Assembly: GCA_003506435.1 (NCBI GenBank)
Contig: DOAQ01000025.1
Coordinates: forward strand, 269,315-333,314
Length of the DNA: 64,000 nucleotides
Source of the DNA: Prolixibacteraceae bacterium
GTDB taxonomy: Bacteria > Bacteroidota > Bacteroidia > Bacteroidales > Prolixibacteraceae
Reading direction: 5' to 3'
The translations under genes and the position numbers were made by a program. Shown piece by piece: positions 45,003-54,407 of the stretch (position 1 is its first letter; every line of letters begins with the position of its first letter). The notes under the pieces were generated by a model. That model worked only from the letters and a program-made list of their open reading frames with translations. It ran no database searches and was not told where the DNA came from.

Positions 45003-45935
45003 CTATGAAGCCAGTTGTTCCAGTTGTTTTTTTGAAAGTGTGACGGACAGGCTTTGCAGGTTTTCTTCTACCTGGGAAACCGTGCTTCCGGCAAGAAGCG
45101 GAATGATTCCGGGTGGGGTTTGCATCATCCAGACCAGAACAACTGCATTGGCTGAAACGCCGAGTTCCCCGGCAACGGTTTTTAATTTTTCGAGTTTGTG
45201 CCCGGTATTCTGTCCCCGGAATTGTTCGGGAAGTGGTATGTCATTTCTGGTATATGCCCCTGCAAGAAGCGGGGAATATGCAACGATGCTTAGTTTCCTG
45301 ACAGAGCAGAACTCCTGTATTTCGGGAGTAAGAATTTGTTGATTGCCAAAATCGGCCCAAAGAGCAGGCTGCAAATACGTATGAAATTGCTGAATACACG
45401 AGAAGCCTTCCCATCCCTGATTTTTCGCAGCCTGATTTGCTTCGCCCAGTTGCCAGGCATGGAAATTACTCGCCCCGGCAAACCGGATTTTTCCGGATTT
45501 TTTAAGCTGATAAAATGCCTCCATAAATTCTTCGGGTGGGGTTCCGGCATCGTAGGCATGGACGTAGTAGAGGTCAATGGTTTCAATATCCAGCCGTTTC
45601 AGGCTTTTTTCACATTCCGAAAGAATGATTTCTTTTTTCAGGGAGCGGGGAATATTACCGTACGGGAATCCCACTTTCGATGCGACAAACAGGGTTTGCC
45701 TGTTGCCCCGTTGTTTCATCCATCTCCCGATCAGTTGTTCGCTTTCGCCCCCCTTGAAGCCCGGTATCCAACTGGCATATTTGTTTGCTGTATCAAGAAA
45801 AGAGCCGCCATGCGAGACATATACGTCGAGAATGGCATGAGAAGTTTGTTCGTCTGTTTTAGTGCCGAAATACATGGTCCCCAGTCCCATGCAACTGATC
45901 CGTTCTCTTGTATTTCCCAATTCAACTTTTTGCAT
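45003..45935 (-). CDS. Aldo/keto reductase
   Basis: 310 residues, cytoplasmic. The AKR (beta/alpha)8 features are CMGLGTMYFGTKT, GGSFLDTANKYA with the catalytic Asp and Tyr, the VASKVGFPYG strand with the catalytic Lys, IDLYYVHAYDAGTPPEEF with the catalytic His, and an NADPH-binding C-terminal region (LLAGSTVSQVEENLQSL). It would reduce aldehydes or keto-sugars with NAD(P)H. It lies 27 bp after the GntR regulator and 3 bp before the transporter, so it is the first enzyme of the regulated operon. Confidence 0.92.
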   Translation of the reverse strand: MQKVELGNTRERISCMGLGTMYFGTKTDEQTSHAILDVYVSHGGSFLDTANKYASWIPGFKGGESEQLIGRWMKQRGNRQTLFVASKVGFPYGNIPRSLKKEIILSECEKSLKRLDIETIDLYYVHAYDAGTPPEEFMEAFYQLKKSGKIRFAGASNFHAWQLGEANQAAKNQGWEGFSCIQQFHTYLQPALWADFGNQQILTPEIQEFCSVRKLSIVAYSPLLAGAYTRNDIPLPEQFRGQNTGHKLEKLKTVAGELGVSANAVVLVWMMQTPPGIIPLLAGSTVSQVEENLQSLSVTLSKKQLEQLAS

Positions 45936-45962
45936 TTGAATTCTTTTTTATTTGATCTTTTA

Positions 45963-46970
45963 TTAGAGGGAGTTTCTGAAAATGATATCAGGAGAAAATA
46001 CCTCATTGGTATAACCCGGGTTATTAATGAATTTTGAAATTGCCTGCCCAATTTTTGCAAAGTCAGAACTGATCACTGTGATTCCGTTGCGGATAATTTC
46101 TTTCATAGGAGATTCGTTATACGAAAGAATTCCCAAATCTTTTCCGACCTGAAGCCCCATTTCTTCACCTATTTTAATCAGGGCAATCAGGTCGTCATCT
46201 TCAATTACCCAATAAGCATGTTTGGGAACGATCAAATCGCAGGTTACTTTTTTCTCAATACCATGCGGAATATCATGCTTGCTGCAAAATTCGGTAAACG
46301 TATTTTTAATTTCTTCCGGATGTCCTCTCCGTGGAGGAAAAACCAAGGTGAACCGGTCAAACCGGTCGAGGCGGGGCCTGAGTTTTTCAAGCGAATTGAG
46401 TACCCCGGCATAAAAATTCTGGCAGATTACGGAAGTGCCTTTAACCAAAGGAGGCCTGATGATTTGCAGGAGCTTTCCGGGAGGAATTCGGGCCAGTAAT
46501 TTTTCTACTGAAGGATCTTCGAACCCGGTAATCGCATACAGTCCGTACAAGCCTAAATTTTCCTGCAATACGGATTTGAATATTTTGGGATTGCAATGAT
46601 GAAAATACAAATCGATGGTAATATCACTCCCGTTGATTCCTTCTATGATGCTGTTGTAAAGGGTTTCATGATATGAATAAAAACCGGTGAGGAACAAAAA
46701 AACTTTTAACTCGCGTTTCACATTCACATCGCGAACGAAATAGCCGACTTTATCTTCCGAAACAATAATGCCCCTTTCTTTCAGGACGTTCATTGCCATA
46801 ACAACGGTCATCCGGGCAACGCCAAGCCGCTGCATAAATTTATTGACCGACGGGATCGGATCGCCTTTTGCAACCGAATTGTTCGCAATGGCATCCATAA
46901 TGCCATTTACAATCTTTTCCCTTTTCGACTTGTGAGCGCTGTTGTCAATATAATCAAAAATGTCGGACAT
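45963..46970 (-). CDS. GntR-family regulator with periplasmic-binding-protein-like sensor domain
   Basis: 335 residues. The N-terminal winged helix (about 15-75) has KREKIVNGIMDAIANNSV, DPIPSVNKFMQRLGVARMTV and the wing EDKVGYFV. The C-terminal two-lobe LacI/PBP-like domain (about 90-335) has FLFLTGFYSYHETLYNS and ILSYNESPMKEIIRNGITVISSDFAKIGQAI. This arrangement is common for Bacteroidota sugar-responsive repressors. It precedes the aldo/keto reductase operon, and a 13-bp inverted repeat sits 6 bp upstream of its start codon, so autoregulation is likely. The effector is probably a sugar. Confidence 0.93.
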   Translation of the reverse strand: MSDIFDYIDNSAHKSKREKIVNGIMDAIANNSVAKGDPIPSVNKFMQRLGVARMTVVMAMNVLKERGIIVSEDKVGYFVRDVNVKRELKVFLFLTGFYSYHETLYNSIIEGINGSDITIDLYFHHCNPKIFKSVLQENLGLYGLYAITGFEDPSVEKLLARIPPGKLLQIIRPPLVKGTSVICQNFYAGVLNSLEKLRPRLDRFDRFTLVFPPRRGHPEEIKNTFTEFCSKHDIPHGIEKKVTCDLIVPKHAYWVIEDDDLIALIKIGEEMGLQVGKDLGILSYNESPMKEIIRNGITVISSDFAKIGQAISKFINNPGYTNEVFSPDIIFRNSL

Positions 46971-46971
46971 G

Positions 46972-47061
46972 TTCTATTCTATTCTATTTTTCAAATATAC
47001 AAGCTATTGTTTTTGTTTGAATTAAGAGTAGAACAGATTAATTGAAATAGAATAGAAATTT
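46972..47061 (-). promoter_or_regulatory. Probable GntR operator: 13-bp inverted repeats 68 bp apart
   Basis: TTCTATTCTATTT (46977-46989) and its exact reverse complement AAATAGAATAGAA (47045-47057) flank the likely GntR promoter. The left copy is part of a TTCTA triple repeat beginning 2 bp from the start codon. The pair suggests cooperative or looping repressor binding. Confidence 0.65.
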
Positions 47062-47105
47062 AGAATTAGTATGGATAAACGGAATGTTTGATTTAAGAAG
47101 CTAAA

Positions 47106-47175
47106 AGAAGAATGATTTTACCCCAGATTTTTAGACACTACCCAGAAATGGGGTCGCCGGGAGAGAAAGTGTGTA
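47106..47175. other. Possible insertion-sequence end remnant in the 46971-47284 spacer
   Basis: The spacer holds the GntR operators and then a segment with ACCCCAG, tttttagacacta, TGGGGT and a tgtgtactattgtct stretch, resembling imperfect inverted IS ends. No transposase is present. It borders an AT-rich esterase and acetyltransferase pair. Otherwise the spacer shows nothing. Confidence 0.25.
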
Positions 47176-47284
47176 CTATTGTCTGGTAAATTTGAGGAAA
47201 AACCAACTTGTTTGTGTTAAAGGTTTGTTACACTAATTAAATTGAAGAGCCATTCTTTTTGAATGAATGATTCAAATCCATGTT

Positions 47285-48169
47285 TTAATCTTTAATCTCC
47301 TTTATTCTTAAGTATAAAAAAGCTGCTATGTTTTCTACAATTTCTTCTATGTTCTCAGTAGGAGTATGCCCTGCTCCTTCAATTGCATAAACTTTGTTTT
47401 TTACTCCAACACTGTCCAATACCACGGATATCCACTGGCAATTACTGTAAGGTACAATAGAATCGGCCGTTCCATGTATAAAAATGGTTGGGGGATCATT
47501 TACATCTATAATCTTATCCATTCGCAACTTGTCAGGACTCCCCCACAAATTAACAAAGGCAATTAAACCATTTTTATCCCAAGGGGAAGCAATAGTGGCA
47601 TCTTTGTAACAAAGATTAGTAGATAGTATTCCACCAGCAGAACCTCCTCCAATAACAATACAATTTTTATTAATACCGTATAGTTCATTATTTTCTCTCA
47701 TCCAGTCGAGAGCCTCCATTATATCCTCCATTGCATCGTTTATAGTACCAGTCATATCTTCTTTTGGATTCTGTCTTAATCGATAATTTGCCGATACTGA
47801 AACATATCCCCTTTGAGCAAAAGCATAAGCAAGTGATTTGATATAGCCCTGGGTTTTTGTACCTTCAGTAAAACCACCTCCATGCACCCATAAAATTACA
47901 GGCCGTTTTTCTACTGTATCTCCTTTGGGAGTATATATGTCTAAACAAAGTTTTTCTGATTCTTTTTTCTCATTAATAACTTCAGCAAAAAGAATATCCT
48001 TTACTATTTCAATACTGTCGAAGATTGGGCTTATGTATCTTAATGTGTTATCCTTCGAATAAGAATAGAATTTCTGCTGCTTTTCTGACTTACCCGCTAC
48101 TATAAAAATTAGTAGCAGTGAAAATATAAAGAACACAATTGTTTTCTTAATAATGGATTTCATAATCAT
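47285..48169 (-). CDS. Secreted alpha/beta-hydrolase esterase (BD-FAE/HSL-like)
   Basis: 294 residues with an N-terminal signal or anchor (KKTIVFFIFSLLLIFIVAGKS). The fold shows the oxyanion motif VILWVHGGGFTEGTKTQ, the nucleophile elbow IGGGSAGGIL, an acid residue in IHGTADSIVPY and the catalytic His in IEGAGHTPTE. It resembles bifunctional carbohydrate esterases that remove acetyl or feruloyl groups from plant glycans. A PUL B position downstream of the deacetylase-GH3 fusion and the acetyltransferase fits a deacetylating role. Its base composition is low in G+C compared with the GntR operon. Confidence 0.85.
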   Translation of the reverse strand: MIMKSIIKKTIVFFIFSLLLIFIVAGKSEKQQKFYSYSKDNTLRYISPIFDSIEIVKDILFAEVINEKKESEKLCLDIYTPKGDTVEKRPVILWVHGGGFTEGTKTQGYIKSLAYAFAQRGYVSVSANYRLRQNPKEDMTGTINDAMEDIMEALDWMRENNELYGINKNCIVIGGGSAGGILSTNLCYKDATIASPWDKNGLIAFVNLWGSPDKLRMDKIIDVNDPPTIFIHGTADSIVPYSNCQWISVVLDSVGVKNKVYAIEGAGHTPTENIEEIVENIAAFLYLRIKEIKD

Positions 48170-48300
48170 TTTGATTTATTCAGATTCATATTATTATAAT
48201 TGGCTTATTTAGTTTATTGATTATTTGCGCTGAGCAACAGTGTTTATACGAATTTGCATGACATTAAATCATTCTTTAAACTTAGTTATTATACGCCTGA

Positions 48301-49170
48301 CTATCCAAATTCAGGTCCACTGATCAGGAACTGGTTTTTAATATTTATTGGTGAAACGTTTTCTCCTAAATACATCCTCATAAATTCACGCTGTGTTGTG
48401 AACCCAAGTGATTCCATCCATTTGATAAAATCTGACTGATAAGCCGGGATATCAACAACCCATGAACGATGGTCGTTATTCTCTATGATTCTTGATATAA
48501 GTTTCTTAGCGACAGTACAATTTCTTGCACTAAGAGGACCTATTTGTGTATACTTTGCCCCTTTGCGTCCAAATACACAACCGGAAATTATTTCATCATT
48601 TGTCGACACCCACGCCAACTCAGGGCTATTTTTTATCAATTCTTTTAAAAGAACCTCTCGGGTTGTACCAAATGCTATACAGTCAAATTCAACAACATCT
48701 TGAAAATGATAATTTTTCATTAATCTTACCGAAGTATCTTCTTTTAATTGAGTATTTGCTTCTGGAGAAAAGGTCATTCTAAAAATTTGATATTCATCCT
48801 TAAATTTTAACTTTTTATAAATGGGATAACCTGCACTAGTTGCATCGAGCTTAATGTGCTGGCCATTCTGTAAAAGATTAATAGCCTGATTTAATAACAT
48901 GGTACTAATTCCCATTCCCCGGAATTCTCTATCTACCAGTACCATCCCAATCCATGCAATTTGATTATTATAATTGAATACCGTTATTGTTGCTACAATC
49001 TTGCATTTACAGATGGCAACTAAACATAGGTTTTCTTTCCTTCCCACCATAAAGTCCCAGTCGTTTTGTGTCTGGTTCCAATTTTCATTCAATGAAAGTT
49101 GAAATCCAAAGGGAATATCCTCAAAACACATCTTTCTAATTTCAATACCTTTGTCTTGCATTTTATCCAT
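48301..49170 (-). CDS. GNAT-family acetyltransferase with second GNAT-like domain
   Basis: 289 residues. The N-terminal GNAT domain (about 8-130) has the acetyl-CoA signature MVLVDREFRGMGISTMLL and the GYPIYKKLKFKDEYQIFRM region. The C-terminal part (about 150-280) looks like the acetyltransf_18 type domain of tandem GNATs (ISGCVFGRKGAKYTQIGPL, CTVAKKLISRII). The substrate is unknown; an acetylation role opposite to the neighbouring esterase is possible. It lies 14 bp downstream of the deacetylase-GH3 gene in an AT-rich block. Confidence 0.85.
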   Translation of the reverse strand: MDKMQDKGIEIRKMCFEDIPFGFQLSLNENWNQTQNDWDFMVGRKENLCLVAICKCKIVATITVFNYNNQIAWIGMVLVDREFRGMGISTMLLNQAINLLQNGQHIKLDATSAGYPIYKKLKFKDEYQIFRMTFSPEANTQLKEDTSVRLMKNYHFQDVVEFDCIAFGTTREVLLKELIKNSPELAWVSTNDEIISGCVFGRKGAKYTQIGPLSARNCTVAKKLISRIIENNDHRSWVVDIPAYQSDFIKWMESLGFTTQREFMRMYLGENVSPINIKNQFLISGPEFG

Positions 49171-49184
49171 ATAGAAGCAAGTTC

Positions 49185-52100
49185 TTAACGTTTTATAAAA
49201 ACACCTTTCAGCCTTATATCTTTCGATGAACTTCCAACCATTACTTCAAACTCCCCGGGTTCTACAATTGGTTTCATATCCGAACCGATTAAAGCCAGGT
49301 CGTCTGGAGTAAGTTTAAACTCTACTGTCTCCTGTTCTCCCGGGGTCAGCCATACTTTTCTGAACCCTTTGAGTTCAATACATGGTATGACTACCGAACT
49401 GATTTTGTCGCTGATGTACAGTTGTACTACCTCTGCACCCTCACGTTTCCCGGTATTTTTTACATCAACGCTGATAAATACATCAGAAGCCAGCCCATCG
49501 TTGTCCTGATGTATTTTGAGGTTGCTGTATTCAAATTCGGTATAGCTTAAACCAAACCCAAATTCGTACAACGGGGACATAGGTATATCCCTGTAGCCTT
49601 CAAGGTTCCCCAAGTGTTTTTTTGCAGGGTTATGGTTATAATATACAGGGAGTTGTCCTGAATGTCTGGGTACAGTTATAGACAAGCGCCCGCTGGGATT
49701 ATAGTCTCCAAACAGCACATCAGCTATGGCATCCCCGCCTTTTTCGCCCGGAATCCAGGCTTCCACTATTGCTGGAACATTTTCTGAAACCCACCTTGTT
49801 GACAGAGGCCGCCCATTGATGAGGATAACAACAGTAGGCGTCCCGGTTGAATGGACTGCCCGTATGAGTTCTTCCTGTAAACCTGTTAAATCCAGACTGG
49901 CCATATCCTTCCCTTCGCCAACTGTGCCGATACTATTTCCTCTGCTGTCGGTTGCGCGCCATTCGTTTTCCCCCACTACAACGATGGCTACATCAGCTTT
50001 CTTTGCTGCTTTACGGGCTTTCTCTATTTCATCATGACCAGTTTTTAGAACATCGCAGCCTTTCACATAGCTCACTTTTGCAGATGCAGGAACTTTATTT
50101 TTTATCCCGTCAAGGACTGTAACAATATCCTGCAAAACGGATAAAGAAGTGTAATCCCCCAATTGATTCCGTTCATCATCGGCATTCGGACCGATTACTG
50201 CTATTGATTTTATATTTTTATCCAGAGGGAGCAGGTTGCCTTCATTCTTCAACAAAACAATCCCCTCTTTTGCAGCCTGAAGTGCCAGTTCCTGGCTCTC
50301 AGGGGTGTGGCTTGCTTTTACTGCCTGACCTGGGTCTACAAACGGGTTTTCAAAAAGCCCCATTTGGAATTTCAGCCTCAAAACCCTTGTTACAGCCTGA
50401 TCGATTTTACTTATATGGATATTACCTTCCCTCACATTTTCGGCCATGGGTACCATATAGGCGGGTTCGTAAGTTATCCCCACATCAACCCCGGCATTTA
50501 TCGCTTTAATGCCTGCTTCTTTTTGGTTATCCGCAAGCCTTTCCTGTACAATGGTGGCAAAACCGTATCCTTCGCTCATAACCAGCCCTTTGAACTCCAG
50601 CTCTTCCCTTAAAATATTTGTAAGCAATTTTTCTGAAGCATGGGTAGGAATACCATCGATTGAAGGGTAGGTTGCCATAACGCCAAGTGCCCCGGCTTTT
50701 TTAATCCCTGCTTCCCATGGAGGAAGGAATACTTCACGGAGTTGCCGCTCTGAAATCTCCATAGGGCTTCGCTCGTAGCCTCCTGTTCCCTGGCTTTGCC
50801 CTGGAAAATGGCAGAGACCGGCAATGACTTTATCTTTTGAAGAGATGTCTTCGCCCTGCGCTCCTTTCACGATGGATTCTGCAATCCTTGAACACAGAAA
50901 CGGGTCTTCGGAATAACCTTCCTCATTTCTGCCTAATCGGGGATCTCTGTTGGGCTCAACGACCAACGTATACAACTGGTGCACTCCAACGCTTCTTGCT
51001 TCTTTAGCAGCAGTAGAATAAATCTTTTCGACTAAATCCATGTTCCAGGTACTTCCAATGGCCAACCCTTCCGGGAAAATTGTCCCTCCGGAAGCTCTGT
51101 ATCCATGCGTGCCTTCTTCAATGATAAAAAGAGGAATACCCAGCCTCGTCTCTTCACGGGCAATCTTTTGAAGTTCATTGAGATATTCTGCCTGTTGCTT
51201 TGTTCCTTTATGCAATACCCTGTCAGGGATACTATAAAAACCACCGCCCGGGCCGACCCCGTTAATAAATGTTCCCCGGGCAAACTGTTTGCACTTTTCC
51301 ATTTTTTCTTCAACGCTTTCGCCCAGTTCTTTAACAAACAGGGCCGGCATATTTAATTGCCCTATCTTTTCTTCCAGGGTCATTTTTGAAAGAAGGTTCC
51401 CAACCCGCTTTTCAATTGGTTGGCCGGGATTGCGGTAAATGGGAAGTTCCTCTTCATTTCCTCCCCGCTGTTCTTTTATATACCCGGCAACATCTTTAAC
51501 TGGTGCAATCCAAAGGCCATTCTCCGGATTTTTTGCATAAGTACACAATTCTTCCAGCATTGACGTTAAGGTTGTCTGGTTTTTAGCCTCGGGGAAAATA
51601 TCATGTCCGCACAAGACCAGCCAACCCCCCATAGTTGTGGTCTTATCGATCAATTTTTTTATGTACGCGAAATCATATCCGTCACAGGACATTCCCAATA
51701 CGTTCGACAGATCGCAATATTGCGGGTCATTGGGCGCTTCATCAAGCCAACTGCGTCCGGCGATAAAACGTTTGGCAATAAGCGGGACATAGCTTTGGGT
51801 GATTTGTCCTTTGCCCACAAACGACTGGCCACATGGATAAGCAAAGGTAACCGGTCTTATGCCAATCAGATGTTCGATGGTATCACTTGCACAATCAATA
51901 TCCAGGGCAAGTTTTTCAAGCGTAAAATCTTCTAAGGCGTTTCCCCTTGTAAATGGAAAGTTTACAGAACAAGGATGGCTTGTCGTATGATTGGCGATTT
52001 CATGCCCATTGGTCGCCGCTACTTTCCATGTTTCAATCCTCTTTTTTAGGTTTTCCGGATTTACATAAAAGGTGGCCTTTACATCATACTTGTCAAAAAC

Positions 52101-52310
52101 AGGAACTCCATTATCAACCTGGCTGGCCCTCCCATCATCAAAACTGAGACTAATTGCTGCCTTCTTCCCTGCTGGCCATTTAAAACCGGATGAAGATATT
52201 TTGTCTTCAGCGAGATTATATGCTTGTCCAAAACATGTATACTGGATAATCCAAAATGTGAGAATCAATATAATTCCGACTATCCTATTAAATATTACCA
52301 GTATCTTCAT
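49185..52310 (-). CDS. Polysaccharide deacetylase (CE4) - GH3 beta-glycosidase fusion
   Basis: 1041 residues with a signal peptide (LVIFNRIVGIILILTFW). Residues about 45-280 form a CE4/NodB deacetylase domain: SLSFDDGRASQVDNG holds the metal and catalytic Asp, HEIANHTTSHP the two metal His, and FAYPCGQ the following strand. Residues about 290-1041 are a GH3 enzyme with catalytic barrel (KIGQLNMPALF, EEGTHGYRASGGTIFPEGLAI), second domain (LLPLDKNIKSIAVIGPNAD) and fibronectin-III-like C-terminus. The nucleophile position, normally SDW/SDY, reads MSEGYGF (Glu580), and the usual KHF reads CHF. It would deacetylate and trim beta-linked oligosaccharides. Its start overlaps the doxX stop by 4 bp. 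Confidence 0.9.
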   Translation of the reverse strand: MKILVIFNRIVGIILILTFWIIQYTCFGQAYNLAEDKISSSGFKWPAGKKAAISLSFDDGRASQVDNGVPVFDKYDVKATFYVNPENLKKRIETWKVAATNGHEIANHTTSHPCSVNFPFTRGNALEDFTLEKLALDIDCASDTIEHLIGIRPVTFAYPCGQSFVGKGQITQSYVPLIAKRFIAGRSWLDEAPNDPQYCDLSNVLGMSCDGYDFAYIKKLIDKTTTMGGWLVLCGHDIFPEAKNQTTLTSMLEELCTYAKNPENGLWIAPVKDVAGYIKEQRGGNEEELPIYRNPGQPIEKRVGNLLSKMTLEEKIGQLNMPALFVKELGESVEEKMEKCKQFARGTFINGVGPGGGFYSIPDRVLHKGTKQQAEYLNELQKIAREETRLGIPLFIIEEGTHGYRASGGTIFPEGLAIGSTWNMDLVEKIYSTAAKEARSVGVHQLYTLVVEPNRDPRLGRNEEGYSEDPFLCSRIAESIVKGAQGEDISSKDKVIAGLCHFPGQSQGTGGYERSPMEISERQLREVFLPPWEAGIKKAGALGVMATYPSIDGIPTHASEKLLTNILREELEFKGLVMSEGYGFATIVQERLADNQKEAGIKAINAGVDVGITYEPAYMVPMAENVREGNIHISKIDQAVTRVLRLKFQMGLFENPFVDPGQAVKASHTPESQELALQAAKEGIVLLKNEGNLLPLDKNIKSIAVIGPNADDERNQLGDYTSLSVLQDIVTVLDGIKNKVPASAKVSYVKGCDVLKTGHDEIEKARKAAKKADVAIVVVGENEWRATDSRGNSIGTVGEGKDMASLDLTGLQEELIRAVHSTGTPTVVILINGRPLSTRWVSENVPAIVEAWIPGEKGGDAIADVLFGDYNPSGRLSITVPRHSGQLPVYYNHNPAKKHLGNLEGYRDIPMSPLYEFGFGLSYTEFEYSNLKIHQDNDGLASDVFISVDVKNTGKREGAEVVQLYISDKISSVVIPCIELKGFRKVWLTPGEQETVEFKLTPDDLALIGSDMKPIVEPGEFEVMVGSSSKDIRLKGVFIKR

Positions 52311-52819
52311 TTTTGTTTATTAATTCGATTTGGATTGTTTGTAACTTTTAAAAATCTATCAATACCTGTAATATGACTTGAGGGGAAGAAACATAAAACT
52401 AATAATGCCGCCATTTCAACCAAGTTCTTATTGACCACCCAGTAGCTTCCTTCTACATGTGCATTAATGCCTAAACCTGCAAAAGGTGGATAGGCAATGT
52501 AATAAAGCAGTAACAGTGCTATCCCGGCAATCTTACATGGTTTCGATAGTAATCCAATAAACAACCCCAGCCCAATTAATACCAATCCCCATTCGTTGAG
52601 AATATCAACCATATTCATTATCGACTCAGAATGTACCATTGCTTTAAAAACAGGAGAAAGTGGTCCTACCGAACCAAGCAGGTATCCTTTCGCGGTCCAG
52701 CCTGGAGTATAGAGTTTTACCAGACCTTCGTATAAAAAATGCCATCCGATCAGGACTCTCAATAGTGTTAATGAAAAAACTTGCCAGGATGAATAATTAT
52801 CTTGTATTTTTTTATTCAT
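52307..52819 (-). CDS. DoxX-family membrane protein
   Basis: 170 residues with about four membrane segments. The typical DoxX opening is SLTLLRVLIGWHFLYEGLVKLYTPGWTA; later segments are WGLVLIGLGLFIGLLSKPC and AGIALLLLYYIAYPPFAGLG. DoxX proteins are small quinone-linked or quinone-like membrane proteins found with oxidoreductases. The gene lies between the Tat-exported Gfo/Idh gene (22 bp) and the deacetylase-GH3 gene (4-bp overlap). In this setting it could pass electrons from the exported dehydrogenase to the quinone pool; that is inference, since no redox residues can be identified. Confidence 0.85.
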   Translation of the reverse strand: MNKKIQDNYSSWQVFSLTLLRVLIGWHFLYEGLVKLYTPGWTAKGYLLGSVGPLSPVFKAMVHSESIMNMVDILNEWGLVLIGLGLFIGLLSKPCKIAGIALLLLYYIAYPPFAGLGINAHVEGSYWVVNKNLVEMAALLVLCFFPSSHITGIDRFLKVTNNPNRINKQK

Positions 52820-52841
52820 AATAAGTTCTTGATTTTAAAGT

Positions 52842-54389
52842 TTAACCAATAATTGCTTTTTCATTTTCCTTGTCCCAACGAACCTGCTTCTTATGGACAT
52901 AAGCCAAATTGGCAAGGTTAAACGTTACTGCTTCTTCAAAGCCCATGTCAATATTACAACTTGTTTCCCCATGCCCACGGATTGTATCGACCCATTCTTT
53001 AAGGTGTAGAAAAGTTGCATCGACTATTTTATTGTCAATAAAAGTTGGGCCATATCCTCCTTTCATATAAACTTTAGAAGTAGCAGAAGATACAGCGTCA
53101 ATATCGGAACTAGGGTCATAGTAATAAAACGGATCGGAAGGAGAAGTTTTAATGTCTTTATACCGCACCGAATTACGGTCCTTAAATAGCATAATTGCCC
53201 TGTCGATATCCATTGTGGCTTCGGAACCCAATATGCGCGATTGCTGATACGCCTCGTTTTTTAATGTACCATTATAAGTCATTGTGAGCCCTCTTTCAGG
53301 ATAATTAAAAACGGCATTGAATATATCGGGCATGTCGCCATGATGCTTATAATAATATTGTCCCCCCGTAGCAACAACTGTCTCGGGAATGCCCAGTCGT
53401 AAAATCTGGTTTATGCAATCATATTGATGTGAAAAGTCATTCCCGGTAATACTTGTCCCATAGTCGCTGTAGCGTTGCCAGCTAAAATACCTTTCATAGT
53501 CGAACTCGCATTTGGGAGCATTACCAAGGAACTCTTCCCAATTGATGTTGTCCTTATTACCCAAACGGTGGTCAAACGCATCATCCCTGATCCATGCCCC
53601 AAAGATGGTGTTCCTGTTCGTATAAGTTTGAACCATGTTGACATCCCCTAAAACACCTTTCAGGTATAATTCCCGTGCTATTTTAAAGCTCATTTGCTGG
53701 CGGTTCTGATGTCCCAACTGGAAAACAACGCTTGCGGATTTTATCGTATCTCTTAGCTTAACAGCGTCTTCAATACTATGGGCCATCGGTTTTTCGAGAT
53801 AAACATGTATGCCTGCTTTAGCTGCTTCTATTGCAATTTGAGCATGAGTGTGGTCTGCCGTTGCAATTATTATTGCGTCAATCTCTTTATTGGCAATCAT
53901 CTCCCGGTAATTTGGGTAAATTTTTGCCGGTTTTGTTTTTCCTTTGCCACTTTTGCTGCGAATAAGACTTTTCGAGATTTCAACTCCTCTTTGAGAATGG
54001 ACTTCGAACGTATCGCAAATCCCGGCAATTTCTACATTTAAGTCTTCATTTTCAGCATAGGTTGTCCTGAAATAGTTGTTATACTGGCCATTTACTGTAT
54101 TTTTCTCTATTATTTCAGGATGGGCATATCCCAGGGATAGTAATAAATCTTCCCCGCGCCAGCCAACACCCACCAAGCCTATGCGTAATGTATTGTTGTT
54201 CTTTCCGGTTGGAGGATTAAGTTTTTGAGTTGGAGCTTCGAGCTTGTCAATCCTTAATACTTTCAGATAGTCATCGCCTTTTTGATTAATTTCTTTTGTA
54301 ATATTGTTTTTAAAGGCAAAAGCGAAATAACCCAGAAATGGTACCGCAGCTAATCCTTTTAAAAAATCTCTCCGTTGTAATTTATTCAT
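52842..54389 (-). CDS. Tat-exported Gfo/Idh/MocA oxidoreductase (long form)
   Basis: 515 residues with twin-arginine leader (LQRRDFLKGLAAVPFLGYFA). The Rossmann fold starts unusually late, after about 75 residues, at LRIGLVGVGWRGEDLLLSLG. It contains IDAIIIATADHTHAQIAIEA and the EKP motif IHVYLEKPMAHSIEDAV. An insert near residues 105-150 (NYFRTTYAENEDLNVEIAG and a Lys-rich loop) separates early strands. The C-terminal domain has EEFLGNAPKCEFDYERYF and NDFSHQYDCINQILRLG. Probably a periplasmic sugar dehydrogenase with bound nucleotide. It is followed by DoxX and preceded by a Tat-exported TIM-barrel protein. Confidence 0.88.
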   Translation of the reverse strand: MNKLQRRDFLKGLAAVPFLGYFAFAFKNNITKEINQKGDDYLKVLRIDKLEAPTQKLNPPTGKNNNTLRIGLVGVGWRGEDLLLSLGYAHPEIIEKNTVNGQYNNYFRTTYAENEDLNVEIAGICDTFEVHSQRGVEISKSLIRSKSGKGKTKPAKIYPNYREMIANKEIDAIIIATADHTHAQIAIEAAKAGIHVYLEKPMAHSIEDAVKLRDTIKSASVVFQLGHQNRQQMSFKIARELYLKGVLGDVNMVQTYTNRNTIFGAWIRDDAFDHRLGNKDNINWEEFLGNAPKCEFDYERYFSWQRYSDYGTSITGNDFSHQYDCINQILRLGIPETVVATGGQYYYKHHGDMPDIFNAVFNYPERGLTMTYNGTLKNEAYQQSRILGSEATMDIDRAIMLFKDRNSVRYKDIKTSPSDPFYYYDPSSDIDAVSSATSKVYMKGGYGPTFIDNKIVDATFLHLKEWVDTIRGHGETSCNIDMGFEEAVTFNLANLAYVHKKQVRWDKENEKAIIG

Positions 54390-54407
54390 AGTTATTAAGT
54401 TTAGTTT

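Noticed and set aside
47106..47175. Complete insertion sequence
   Set aside because: No transposase frame and only weak imperfect ends; kept as a low-confidence remnant.
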